Assembly: GCF_003002815.1 (NCBI RefSeq)
Contig: NZ_PVTF01000007.1
Location: 124,001 to 188,000 of the forward strand
Direction of reading: 5' to 3'
DNA from: Umezawaea tangerina
Lineage (GTDB): Bacteria; Actinomycetota; Actinomycetes; Mycobacteriales; Pseudonocardiaceae
DNA length: 64,000 bases
Shown piece after piece: positions 56,356-64,000 of the stretch. The position numbers and the translations under genes are program-made. The stretch's first letter is position 1. Each line of letters opens with the position of its first letter. The notes beneath the pieces were generated by a model. That model worked only from the letters and a program-made list of their open reading frames with translations. It ran no database searches and was not told the DNA's origin.

Positions 56356-59352
56356 TCACCCGATGACCAGGCAGTCCAGGTTCCCGCCACTGGCACCGGT
56401 GGCGGTGACGCGGATCCGCACCCCGCTCCCGGCGGGCAGCGCCGCGGTCAGCCGGGCGGTGCCCCACGCCGTCCACGACCCGGTGGGCGGGAAGGCGAGC
56501 GTGCCGATCGCCGTGCCGTCGACCGAGACCGCCAACGGCCGGTCGGCCGTGCCGCCGTTGGCGTAGCGGAAGCCGAGCGTCCGGGACCCGGCCGTGCGCA
56601 CGCCGACCGTCCACTCGACGAAGTCGCCGGTGGCGCCCGCGAAGTCGACGTAGCCGTTGCCGGTGTACCCGGCGTGCCGCGAGCCGATCACCGCACCGCC
56701 GACGGCGGCGTCCTCGGCGGCGTGGACGGTCCGGTCCACCGGGGTGGGGAACGCGGTCCCGCTCGGTTCGACGGTCACCGCGGTGCCGCCGCCGGTCACC
56801 ACGGCGACCACGGGCGTGACCACGGAGAGGACCTTGCGGGTGGCGTCCCAGACCTGGCCACCGCCGTCGAGCACGGCGGCGGACTCGCCGGTGAACGCGG
56901 GCAGCGGGGCACCGCCGCCGACGCGCATCCCCACGGGCGCGGCGAGACCGTGGACGCGCACGACGTAGCGGCGTCCGGTCGGCGCGCCCCGGTAGGTGCC
57001 GACGGGGTGGCCGACCACGACCCGCGTGGCCGAGTCGGTGTAGGTGACGGTGGTGGTGCTGGAGGCGGAGCCGACGCGGAACTCCTCGGTGACGCCGTCG
57101 TCCTCGTAGACGGTGAACGACCCGTCCTTGCCCGCGTAGACGTCGACCTCCAGCTGCGTCCGGTCCAGGAACGCGGTGCTCTGCGCGTACTTGTACCGGG
57201 GCAGGACGCTCCCGGCCCGGACGTACATGATGATCTCGCCGGTGTGCGTGGTGTACGCCTTGTCGGCGGTGTCCGAGCCGACGTTCCTCGCGTCGGACCA
57301 GAAGTTGTACCAGGTGTCGCCCGCGGGCAGCCACACGTTCTGGACGGCGCCGTCCACGTCGGTGGTGACCGGCATGACGATGATCGACGGCCCCCACATG
57401 TACTGCAGGTCGTGGGAGTAGGCGTTGGGGTTGTGCTGGTGGTCGACCACCATCGCCCTGGCCATCGGCATCCCGATCGCGTGGGCGGCGTGGGCGATCG
57501 TGTAGATGTAGGGCAGCAGCGTGTAGCGGACCCTGCTGTAGCGCAGGAAGTCCGCCTGCTCCGCGGCGCCCTGGTCGATGGGCCAGCGGGACGCGGCGGT
57601 GCCCAGCGCCGCGGTGTCGCCCGTCGAGTGCGGCCGCCAGATCGGGGAGACGCTCGCCTAGGCCGCGACCCAGTTGCGGTAGAAGGCGTCGGGGAGCACC
57701 CCGCCGAGGAAGCCGCCCGCGTCGACGTTGGAGTAGGGGAAGCCGCCGAGGCCGGAGTTCTGCATGCCCCGGATCTGCTCCCGCATCTCCTGGTAGGTCG
57801 AGTCGATGTCGCCGGTCCACAGGTGCCCGTAGCGCTGCTGGCCCGCGGTGGCGCCGCGGGTGAACGTCCACGGCCGCTTGGCGGTGCCGATGGCCGTGTC
57901 CCAGCCCTCCTGGCCGATTCCCTTCTGGCAGAAGAGGAAGAACGCGTTGCGCAGCTCCGACCAGCGCTGGCCGTTCGCGGCGAGCGCGTCGTGGGGGATG
58001 GGGCCCATCTCGTCCGGCTCGTCGATCCACAGCGCGTCGCCGGGGAACCCCAGCGCGGGGTCGAGCGCCTTGGTCCAGAAGACGCGCCACAGCCACGCGC
58101 GGGTGGCCGGGTTGCTCCAGTCCGGGACCGCGTCGTTGTCGCTGACGCCGGTCAGCGCGGACGCGGCGAAGCTGTACCCCGGTGGGGGACCGGGGACCCA
58201 CCCCGCCATCTCGTTGGAGTTGTTGCGGTTGTAGTCCAGCGTGGTGAGCACGCCGTTCTCCCGCGCCCAGTCCTTGAAGCCCGCGGGGTCGGGCCACCGC
58301 ACCGGGCTGAACTCGAACCAGGACCCGCTCCAGCTCCCGGAGCCCGCGCGCCACCGGTTGTCGTGCACCTGCACGTCGAACGGGTAACCCGCGTTCCGCA
58401 ACGCGGTGATCCTGGTGGTCCACCAGTTCTGGTCGCTGGCGGTCGGGTAGTTCTTGTCCGAGAGCTGGAGGCCGAAGACGCCGATCTGCGGGAAGCGCGG
58501 CCGACCGGTCAGGCGGGTGTAGCGGTCGAGGAGCTTCGCGAACTCCGGGCCCTCGATGACGAAGTAGTCGAGCTGCGGCTGGGGGCCGGGGGCGTTGTGG
58601 CCGTCCGCCCAGAACGCGTACGCGCCACCGCCGCCGAAGGAGAACGTGGTGTCGAACGTGGTGTTGAAGAAGACCGCGTACCCCTTGGACGACAGGTAGA
58701 GCGGCACGATCGCCGGCGCCTGGTCCGCGTGGTCGCTGCGCGAGCCGTAGTTGTGCGACACGACCTCCGAGGTCCGGTCGATCCGCGGGGCGCGCCCGTA
58801 GAGGCCGTGGCCGCCCTTGACGAACCGCTCGTCGCCCGCGGCGGGCGTGAACGCCTGCGTGACCACGCCGGTGCCGCTCCAGCTCATGCTGCGGGTGGCG
58901 TCCTCCCCGGCCAGCAGGGAGTCGTCGCCCTTGCGGCGGTACTCCAGGCGCAGGGGGTTCTTCCGCAGGACGACCCGGACGCCGTCGTCGGCCGCGGTCG
59001 TGATCGTGAGGCGGTCGCCGTCGTCGGTCACGCGCAGCGTGCCGGTCATCCCGGCGTGGTTCGCGGGGTCGACCATCTCGTAGCGGTCGTCGGCGAAGAA
59101 CGTCTCGCCCGCGCGGACGGCCCGCACCCTCACGACGTGGTCGCCGTAGGCGGTGATCGTGAGGTGCTGCCCCGTGGTGCTGGTGACGGCCACCCGACGG
59201 CCGTCGGCGGTGTGGCTGCCGTAGTCCGCCAGCGTCTCGGCCGCCTGCGCCACCGCGTTCGCGGGCACCGCCTGGGCCACGCCCGCGGCCGCGCCGAACG
59301 TGATGCCCGCCGCCTTGAGGAAGTCGCGACGGGTTGGCTTCCGTGGTGACAT
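56356..59352 (-). pseudogene. GH31 alpha-glucosidase/alpha-xylosidase with in-frame amber stop
   Basis: Exported glycoside hydrolase family 31 gene split by one TAG at 57660-57658; both parts are in the same frame with no indel. The first 564 codons hold a Tat signal (RRDFLKAAGITFGAAAG), the GH31 N-terminal domain, nucleophile Asp444 (ALWIDEPDEMG) and acid/base Asp515 (WTGDIDSTYQE). The stop at 565 falls in YRNWVAA-stop-ASVSPIWRPH, a barrel strand carrying a conserved Arg and His. A further 433 codons encode the end of the barrel, beta domains and a C-terminal CBM35/6-like domain (DFVEWTVGVRTAGSRTLGFRYANGG). A TGG-to-TAG change would explain it. ATG 59352 is the start: AAGGAG lies six bases upstream, whereas it abuts ATG 59358. 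Confidence 0.85.
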
Positions 59353-59602
59353 CCGCATCTCCTTGTCGTCCGGACTGGATGTCGGGAGGCGGCGGCCTAC
59401 CCCTCCACGCCTACGGCAGCGGTCCGGCAGTGTCAACGGAAAGCAACAAAACTGGACATTTCGCGACAGGCAAGGGCGTGGTGGGCGGCGTCGGGCAACT
59501 TGACGGTGGCTTGAGGAACGGTGGAGGGAGGGTGGAGGGTCCGATCCCAGGCTTGTCCCATCGCACCGCGGCAGGCGGTGCAGGACCGGACAAGGACACG
59601 CC

Positions 59603-60265
59603 ATGGCGAACCACTCCCTCCCCGTCACCCGCCGTCGTCGTTCCGCCTGGCGTCCGATCGCCTTCGCGGCGGTCGCGCTGTCGGTGGTGGCGGCGATCGG
59701 CGGCGGGGTCTGGGCGACCCTGAGCGCCACCACGGCCAACGGGACGCCCGAGCAGGTGACCACCGGCACGCTGAAGCTGACCATGGCGGCCAACGGGGCG
59801 GGCTTCGACCAGGCCGTGGCGAACATGGCCCCCGGCGACGTCGTGAACCGCTACGTCGACCTCACCAGCGGCGGCACCCTGGACGCGCAGGCGCTGACGA
59901 TGCAGGTGGCGGCGACCGGCTCGGCCAACCTGGTGACCGACGGGGCCACGACGAAGGCGCTGCGGGTGACCGTGCGGCTGTGCGCGAGCGGGACGTGGAA
60001 CGCGGCCACCGGCGTGTGCGGCGGGACCGCGTCGACCCTGCTGGCGGCGACCCCGCTGAGCACGCTGTCCGGCGCGCAGTCGCTGGTCCCCGGCGCGATG
60101 GCGGCGGGCGCGGTGCAGCACCTCCAGGTGTCGGTGCAGCTGCCCGACCAGAACGAGACCACGGTCAACGGGGTGCTGCCCGCCGCGACCGTGCAGGGGC
60201 TGACGGCGAACCTGACCTACACCTTCGCCGAGGCGCAGCGCACCGCCACCACGTCCAACTCCTGA
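59603..60265 (+). CDS. SipW-dependent-type secreted protein (TasA/CalY-like)
   Basis: 220 residues with the long signal sequence typical of SipW substrates: basic RRRRSAWRP, a hydrophobic stretch AFAAVALSVVAAIGGGVWATLSA, and a beta-rich mature domain beginning with LKLTMAANGAG and PGDVVNRYVDL, like camelysin/TasA. A cysteine pair, Cys127 and Cys139, brackets a GTW-containing loop. In Bacillus such proteins form extracellular fibres; here assembly is unknown. The gene for the dedicated peptidase follows in the same operon. ATG 59603; the 250-base spacer to the GH31 gene has no other feature I can name. Confidence 0.85.
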   Translation: MANHSLPVTRRRRSAWRPIAFAAVALSVVAAIGGGVWATLSATTANGTPEQVTTGTLKLTMAANGAGFDQAVANMAPGDVVNRYVDLTSGGTLDAQALTMQVAATGSANLVTDGATTKALRVTVRLCASGTWNAATGVCGGTASTLLAATPLSTLSGAQSLVPGAMAAGAVQHLQVSVQLPDQNETTVNGVLPAATVQGLTANLTYTFAEAQRTATTSNS

Positions 60266-60289
60266 CCCGCGCCTGACGAGGGGTGGCCG

Positions 60290-60835
60290 ATGTCGAAACG
60301 GGTCGCGGTGGTGCTCGGGGTGGCGGTCGCGCTGGTGGCCGCCCTCCCCGGCGCGGCGCTCGGGAGCACGCGCGGCGCGGCCGCCGGGTCCCCGGTCGGC
60401 ACGGCCACCCTCTCCTGGTCCGCGGTGCTGGTCGACGGCGCCGGGGCCGTCCAGACCGGGAAGCCCCTCTCGGTGTCGTGGGGGATCGGTGACCGCACAC
60501 CGCGCTTCGGCGGCGTCCGCAACTCCGGTACGGCGGCGCTGACCGGGCAGACCTACACCGCGGCGGTCAGCGGGCTGCTGCCCTCCCCGGTCTGGGTGGA
60601 CGCGTGCGTCGGCGGGACGTGGAACACGACCGCGAACACCTGCTCCGGGACGGTGACCCAGCTGGTCACCTCCTCCGCCGGGTCCGCGCCGGCGGCCACG
60701 GCCGTCCCGGTGGGCGGCCAGCTCGACCTCCGGGTCAGCCTCACCGCCGCCCTCAGCGGGTCCACCACCGCCTCGATCGGCGTCTCCGTCACCAACGGCG
60801 CGAACACCCGCGCCGCCACCACCACGAACTCGTAG
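60290..60835 (+). CDS. Secreted paralogue of the SipW-type substrate
   Basis: 181 residues with a signal peptide (RVAVVLGVAVALVAALPGAALG) and a beta-rich, Thr/Ser/Gly-rich body. It shares with the preceding protein the loop C-x2-GTW-x6-C (Cys106, Cys118, same 12-residue spacing) and a nearly identical C-terminal TTTNS/TTSNS end, so the two are diverged paralogues, possibly major and minor subunits of one surface structure. The signal sequence looks more like an ordinary Sec signal. It begins 25 bases after the first substrate gene and ends 10 bases before sipW. Confidence 0.8.
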   Translation: MSKRVAVVLGVAVALVAALPGAALGSTRGAAAGSPVGTATLSWSAVLVDGAGAVQTGKPLSVSWGIGDRTPRFGGVRNSGTAALTGQTYTAAVSGLLPSPVWVDACVGGTWNTTANTCSGTVTQLVTSSAGSAPAATAVPVGGQLDLRVSLTAALSGSTTASIGVSVTNGANTRAATTTNS

Positions 60836-60844
60836 GGAACCGCC

Positions 60845-61360
60845 ATGACCGCCGCCCACGCCGCGACCGGGCGCAAGCCCCGCCGCCTCCCCGGTGCCGT
60901 CCTCGCCGTGCTCGCCCTCGCCGCCGTGGCGGGTGCCGTGCTCGTGGTCGGGTTCCGGGTCGGCTTCGCCCCGGTGCTCTCGCCGAGCATGTCGCCCGCG
61001 TTCGACCCCGGAGCCCTGCTCGTCACCCGACCGGTGGACGCTCGATCGGTTGAAGTCGGCGACGTCGTCGTGCTGCCCCGCCCGGACGCGCCGGGCGAGC
61101 GGTACGCGCACCGGGTGGTCGAGGTCGACCGGGCTCAGGTCGAACCGCTCGTGCGCACCAAGGGCGACAACAACACCGCCGCGGACCCCCAGCGACTGCG
61201 CCTCACCTCGGACACCGTGCCCGTCGTGGTCGGGCACGTGCCGTGGATCGGGCGGGTCGCGCTGCTCGGCCAGTACGCGTGGCTCAAGGCGGCGCTGGTC
61301 GTGTTCGCCGGTCTGTGCGTGCTCGTGGGCGCCAAGCGCGCGCTCTGGGACCGGCGGTGA
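60845..61360 (+). CDS. sipW: Signal peptidase I, SipW/S26B type
   Basis: 171 residues: N-terminal membrane helix (about 18-37), catalytic Ser48 in SPSMSPAFDPG, His89 in RYAHRVVEV (the ER-type dyad, Ser-His, rather than the bacterial Ser-Lys), and Asp108 in TKGDNN. A second hydrophobic helix is near the C terminus. This is the S26B architecture of SipW, the peptidase dedicated to TasA-like substrates, and it is encoded directly after two such substrates. Its stop overlaps an in-frame GTG of the next response regulator (GTGA). Confidence 0.93.
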   Translation: MTAAHAATGRKPRRLPGAVLAVLALAAVAGAVLVVGFRVGFAPVLSPSMSPAFDPGALLVTRPVDARSVEVGDVVVLPRPDAPGERYAHRVVEVDRAQVEPLVRTKGDNNTAADPQRLRLTSDTVPVVVGHVPWIGRVALLGQYAWLKAALVVFAGLCVLVGAKRALWDRR

Positions 61361-61410
61361 CCGTCGTCGCGGCGCTGCCGCGGACGCCGGAGCCGGTCAC
61401 ACTCCAAGCC

Positions 61411-62109
61411 ATGTCGAGGGTTCTGGTCGTGGAGGACACCGAGAGCATCCGCGAGGTCGTCGAGATGGCGCTGGACGAGGCCTGCTTCGACGTGCGCACC
61501 GCGGGCGACGGGGACCGCGCGCTGCTGGAGATGCGCGCGTGGCGGCCCGACGTCGTGGTGCTGGACCTCAACATCCCCGGCCCGAACGGGCTGGAGGTGT
61601 GCAGGCGGATGCGCGACTTCTCCAACGCCTACGTGCTGATGCTGACCGCCAGGGCGGACGAGGTCGACAAGCTGGTCGGGCTCTCCGCGGGCGCCGACGA
61701 CTACCTGACCAAGCCGTTCTCGCCGCGCGAGCTGGTCGCCCGGATCCAGGCCATGCTGCGCAGGCCGAAGGAGCTGGGCGTCGCCGTGCCCGAGCAGGTC
61801 TCGGCGGAACGGGTCGTGGGGCCGCTGCGGATCGACGTGGAGGCGCACGAGGTCACCGTCGACGGCACGCACCTGGTGCTCACCCGGCTGGAGTTCGCGC
61901 TGCTGGACGCGCTGACCGAGAACGTGCGCCTGGTGAGCTCCCGCGACCGGCTCCGGCGGGCCGCGTGGGGCGAGGCGTGGCTCGCCGACGACCACGCGGT
62001 GGACGTGCACCTGTCGAACCTGCGGCGCAAGCTCGCGGGCGCGGGCGTCGACGGCTTCATCGCCACCGTGCGCGGGGTGGGCTACCGGGTGGACCGGAGG
62101 GTGTTGTGA
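61411..62109 (+). CDS. OmpR-family response regulator
   Basis: 232 residues: receiver domain with Asp52 (VVVLDLNIPGPNG) and lysine in LTKPFSP, then a winged helix (LTRLEFALLDALTENVRLVSSRDRLRRAAWG, ATVRGVGYRVD). An upstream GTG at 61357 is in frame and overlaps the sipW stop (GTGA); it would add 18 residues and couple translation to sipW. ATG 61411 fits the family start but lacks a clear ribosome-binding site. It overlaps the single-domain receiver gene by four bases. Confidence 0.92.
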   Translation: MSRVLVVEDTESIREVVEMALDEACFDVRTAGDGDRALLEMRAWRPDVVVLDLNIPGPNGLEVCRRMRDFSNAYVLMLTARADEVDKLVGLSAGADDYLTKPFSPRELVARIQAMLRRPKELGVAVPEQVSAERVVGPLRIDVEAHEVTVDGTHLVLTRLEFALLDALTENVRLVSSRDRLRRAAWGEAWLADDHAVDVHLSNLRRKLAGAGVDGFIATVRGVGYRVDRRVL

Positions 62110-62474
62110 GGACGCTGCTGGTCGTGGACGACGACCCGGACGTGCTGGAGGTGCTCAGCCTGTCGCTGGGCTTCCGGGACGGCTGGGTCGTCGAGACGGT
62201 GACCGGCGGGGCGGAGGCGGTGAGCCGCTGCCTCGCGGGCGGGATCGACGCGGTGCTGCTGGACGTGGAGATGCCCGGCCTGGACGGCCGCCGCACGCTG
62301 CGCGCGCTGCGCGAGGCGGGCAGGCTGGACGCGCTGCCGGTCGTGTTCATCACCGCCGCGCCCGACCTGGGGCCCGACCTGCGGGAGCTGGGCGCGCTGG
62401 CGGTGCTGGCCAAGCCGTTCGACCCGCTGCGGATCGCCGACGAGCTGGCGGACGTGCTGGACTGGGCGGCCTGA
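62106..62474 (+). CDS. Single-domain response regulator (receiver only)
   Basis: 122 residues, a stand-alone receiver: acidic pair in LLVVDDDPDVLE, phospho-acceptor Asp53 in VLLDVEMPGLDG, Thr in VVFITAAP and Lys in LAKPFDP. With no output domain it likely acts as a phosphorelay shuttle, or as a competitor for the kinase phosphate. It is GTGA-coupled to the response regulator before it and convergent with the GAF kinase gene four bases away, giving a compact possible three-protein relay. Confidence 0.93.
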   Translation: MRTLLVVDDDPDVLEVLSLSLGFRDGWVVETVTGGAEAVSRCLAGGIDAVLLDVEMPGLDGRRTLRALREAGRLDALPVVFITAAPDLGPDLRELGALAVLAKPFDPLRIADELADVLDWAA

Positions 62475-62478
62475 GCCG

Positions 62479-63681
62479 TCACCACCACGGCCGGTCGGTG
62501 TCCGGGCCCGCCACCGGCAGCACGACGGTGAACGTGCTGCCCTCGCCCACCGCGGAGCACACCCGCACGCTGCCGCCGTGCGCGCGGGCGATGCCGCGGG
62601 TGATCGACAGGCCCAGCCCGATCCCGCCCGCGCTGGGGCCTCCGAGCTGCACGAACGGCTCGAAGATGCGGTCGACGTCCTGCTGCGGCACCCCCGGTCC
62701 CCGGTCGCGCACGGCCACCTCCACCCGGTCGCCCGACCGGGTGTGGCGCACCGAGACGGTGCTGCCCGCGGGGGCGGCCTTCACCGCGTTGGCGAGCAGG
62801 TTCGTGAACACCTGCACCAGCCGGTCCAGGTCGCCCCGGACCGGGCACGAGGGGCACTGGGCGTCCAGCGCCACCCCGACCCGGTCGGCCACCCCCTCCA
62901 CCGCGTGCACGGCGTTCTCGACGGCGTCGGCCACGTCCACATCGGACAGCGCGAGCCGCAGTCCGCTCTGCAGCCGGGTCAGGTCCAGCACGTCGTCGGA
63001 CAGCCGGATGAGCCGGTCGGTGTTCTTCGCCGCGATCCCCACCAGCCGTTCGGCGCGCTGGTCGAGCTCGCCGAACCGCCCGGACCCCACCAGCTCCAGC
63101 GACCCGTGGATCGAGGTCAGCGGGGTGCGCAGCTCGTGGCTGATCATCGAGATGAACTCGGCGCGCACGTCCCGCGCCCGCGCGCTGTCCTGGTGCGCCT
63201 GCGCCACCGCGTACTCGACCTCGACCCAGCCGGCCAGGTCGCGCAGCCGCTGCCGGTCCTCGACGCCGAGCGCGCGGGGCCGCCGGTCGACCAGGCACAG
63301 CGTGCCGACCCGGTGCCCGGACGGGCCGTGCACGGGCTGCCCGGCGTAGAACCGGACGTGCGGCGGACCCAGCACCGACGGGTTGTCGGCGAACCGCGGG
63401 TCCAGGGTGGCGTCGGGGACCTCCATCAGGTCGCCGCTCTCGATCGCCTTCGAGCAGAACGACTCGCTGCGCGGGCCCTCCCGGACGTCCAGCCCGATCC
63501 GCGACTTGAACCACTGCCGGTCGAGGTCCACCAGCGACACCAGCACGATCGGCACGTCGAACACGTGCTGCGCGAGCCGGGTGATCCGGTCGAACCGCTC
63601 CTCCTCGGGCGTGTCGAGCAGCTCCAGCGACCGCACCGCGGCCGTGCGCTCCAGCTCGACGTCCCACCTGGTCCTGCCCAC
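62479..63681 (-). CDS. GAF-domain soluble histidine kinase
   Basis: 400 residues, no membrane segment. The GAF domain (about 20-150; RFDRITRLAQHVFDVPIVLVSLVDLDRQWFKSRIGLDVREGPRSESFCSKAIE) is of the phytochrome/redox-sensing bacterial class. HisKA has His182 in MISHELRTPLTSI, and the HATPase has NLLANAVKAAPAG, DRGPGVP and GIGLGLSITRG. Probable kinase for the two receivers encoded opposite. GTG 63681 is chosen because GAGGAGG lies eight bases upstream; GTG 63690 is too close to it. Confidence 0.93.
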   Translation of the reverse strand: MGRTRWDVELERTAAVRSLELLDTPEEERFDRITRLAQHVFDVPIVLVSLVDLDRQWFKSRIGLDVREGPRSESFCSKAIESGDLMEVPDATLDPRFADNPSVLGPPHVRFYAGQPVHGPSGHRVGTLCLVDRRPRALGVEDRQRLRDLAGWVEVEYAVAQAHQDSARARDVRAEFISMISHELRTPLTSIHGSLELVGSGRFGELDQRAERLVGIAAKNTDRLIRLSDDVLDLTRLQSGLRLALSDVDVADAVENAVHAVEGVADRVGVALDAQCPSCPVRGDLDRLVQVFTNLLANAVKAAPAGSTVSVRHTRSGDRVEVAVRDRGPGVPQQDVDRIFEPFVQLGGPSAGGIGLGLSITRGIARAHGGSVRVCSAVGEGSTFTVVLPVAGPDTDRPWW

Positions 63682-63820
63682 GCCGCACACCTCCTCGTGA
63701 CGTCGCCGAACGCCGTGTCGATGATGGCGGACCGGCCACCCGCGGGCACCTGGGCAGGACGCGTCCGGAACGCGAACCGGCAGCTCAGCACCGCGTCGGC
63801 TGATCGTCCACCGGTCAAAC

Positions 63821-63834
63821 CACACCTTGGTGTG
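63821..63834. promoter_or_regulatory. CACACC-TT-GGTGTG palindrome
   Basis: Perfect 6-bp-arm palindrome (63821-63834) in the 219-base spacer upstream of the GAF kinase gene and before the frame opening at 63901. It is a candidate operator. The rest of the spacer shows nothing recognisable. Confidence 0.4.
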
Positions 63835-63900
63835 ACACCCGGTCGAATGGCCGGGTCCACAGAGGACCGGGCTCCACCCCGCCGACGAGGGGAGGTGCCC

Positions 63901-64000
63901 ATGGCCGCCGTGGTGACCCTCCGACCGGTGGGCCGGGTGGGTTCTGTTGATTGGTGGTTGTTTCTGATTTGTTCCGTTTGTCAATGTCTCGTGTTACGTT
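63901..64000 (+). CDS. Open frame running off the right edge
   Basis: ATG 63901 is preceded by GAGGGGAGG at good spacing and the frame is open to the end (33 codons). The first 15 codons have the GC-rich bias of this genome, but from about 63945 the sequence is AT-rich, with Cys, Trp and Phe codons unlike the neighbours. It may be a short leader peptide, a gene with a foreign body, or chance. Confidence 0.3.
   Translation, partial: MAAVVTLRPVGRVGSVDWWLFLICSVCQCLVLR

Noticed and set aside
57658-57660. TAG in the GH31 gene as a pyrrolysine codon or selenocysteine-like recoding
   Set aside because: Selenocysteine uses TGA, and no pyrrolysine genes are seen. The residue is not a known special site. 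A nonsense mutation or sequencing error is simpler.

Overview
The window is a GC-rich (roughly 70-75%) actinobacterial chromosome segment. Dense short operons, frequent GTG starts, ATGA/GTGA stop-start overlaps, a conservon (cvn) operon, GAF-ANTAR proteins, a SARP/AfsR-type regulator and an FprB-type ferredoxin reductase all fit a filamentous actinomycete. I would guess the Pseudonocardiales, but no rRNA or core marker is present to settle this. There are no tRNAs, rRNAs, CRISPR arrays, insertion sequences or phage genes that I can support.

Layout. 1-999: partial FAD-linked oxidase. 1334-5357: complete five-gene conservon cvnABCDE, ending in a CYP157-like P450 without the ExxR arginine. 5410-15184: mostly regulator/enzyme pairs (SDR/TetR, aldo-keto reductase/XRE, TetR/F420-type oxidoreductase), plus an ABC exporter, a CPBP membrane protease, an NAD(P)-binding protein and a secreted VanX-like dipeptidase. 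15254-24333: response regulator-histidine kinase-lipoprotein operon, acyltransferase-3, large SARP/NB-ARC regulator, SGNH hydrolase and DUF998 membrane protein. 24338-29213: LysR regulator divergent from a PaoABC-type molybdenum aldehyde oxidoreductase. 29366-30956: SnoaL-like and cupin genes, a CsbD stress protein and a deletion remnant of a fatty-acid desaturase.

31064-45162 is a signalling island. It holds three consecutive GAF-ANTAR proteins, four STAS proteins, a 1387-residue hybrid kinase/response regulator/SpoIIE phosphatase/anti-sigma-like ATPase, and a second GAF-SpoIIE phosphatase. It is interrupted by a VOC protein, a charged coiled-coil protein, an alpha/beta hydrolase and an FprB + AurF-like diiron oxygenase pair. 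This looks like partner-switching control of an alternative sigma factor joined to RNA-level antitermination control. No sigma factor gene lies in the window, but two SigB/SigF-like promoter candidates lie just upstream, around the CsbD gene.

45172-56346: GntR/amidohydrolase pair, a cobalamin riboswitch upstream of an orphan 77-residue membrane protein, an epimerase, LysR, a TPR protein, a Tat-exported MpaB/Lcp-like oxygenase, then a GabD2-type aldehyde dehydrogenase, an acyl-CoA dehydrogenase and a double-domain TetR regulator. 56356-59352: a GH31 glycosidase gene broken by one in-frame TAG. 59603-63681: two paralogous SipW-type secreted proteins, the SipW signal peptidase, a response regulator, a single-domain receiver and a GAF histidine kinase. 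This looks like a self-contained surface-protein export module with its own signalling. The last ~55 bases turn abruptly AT-rich.
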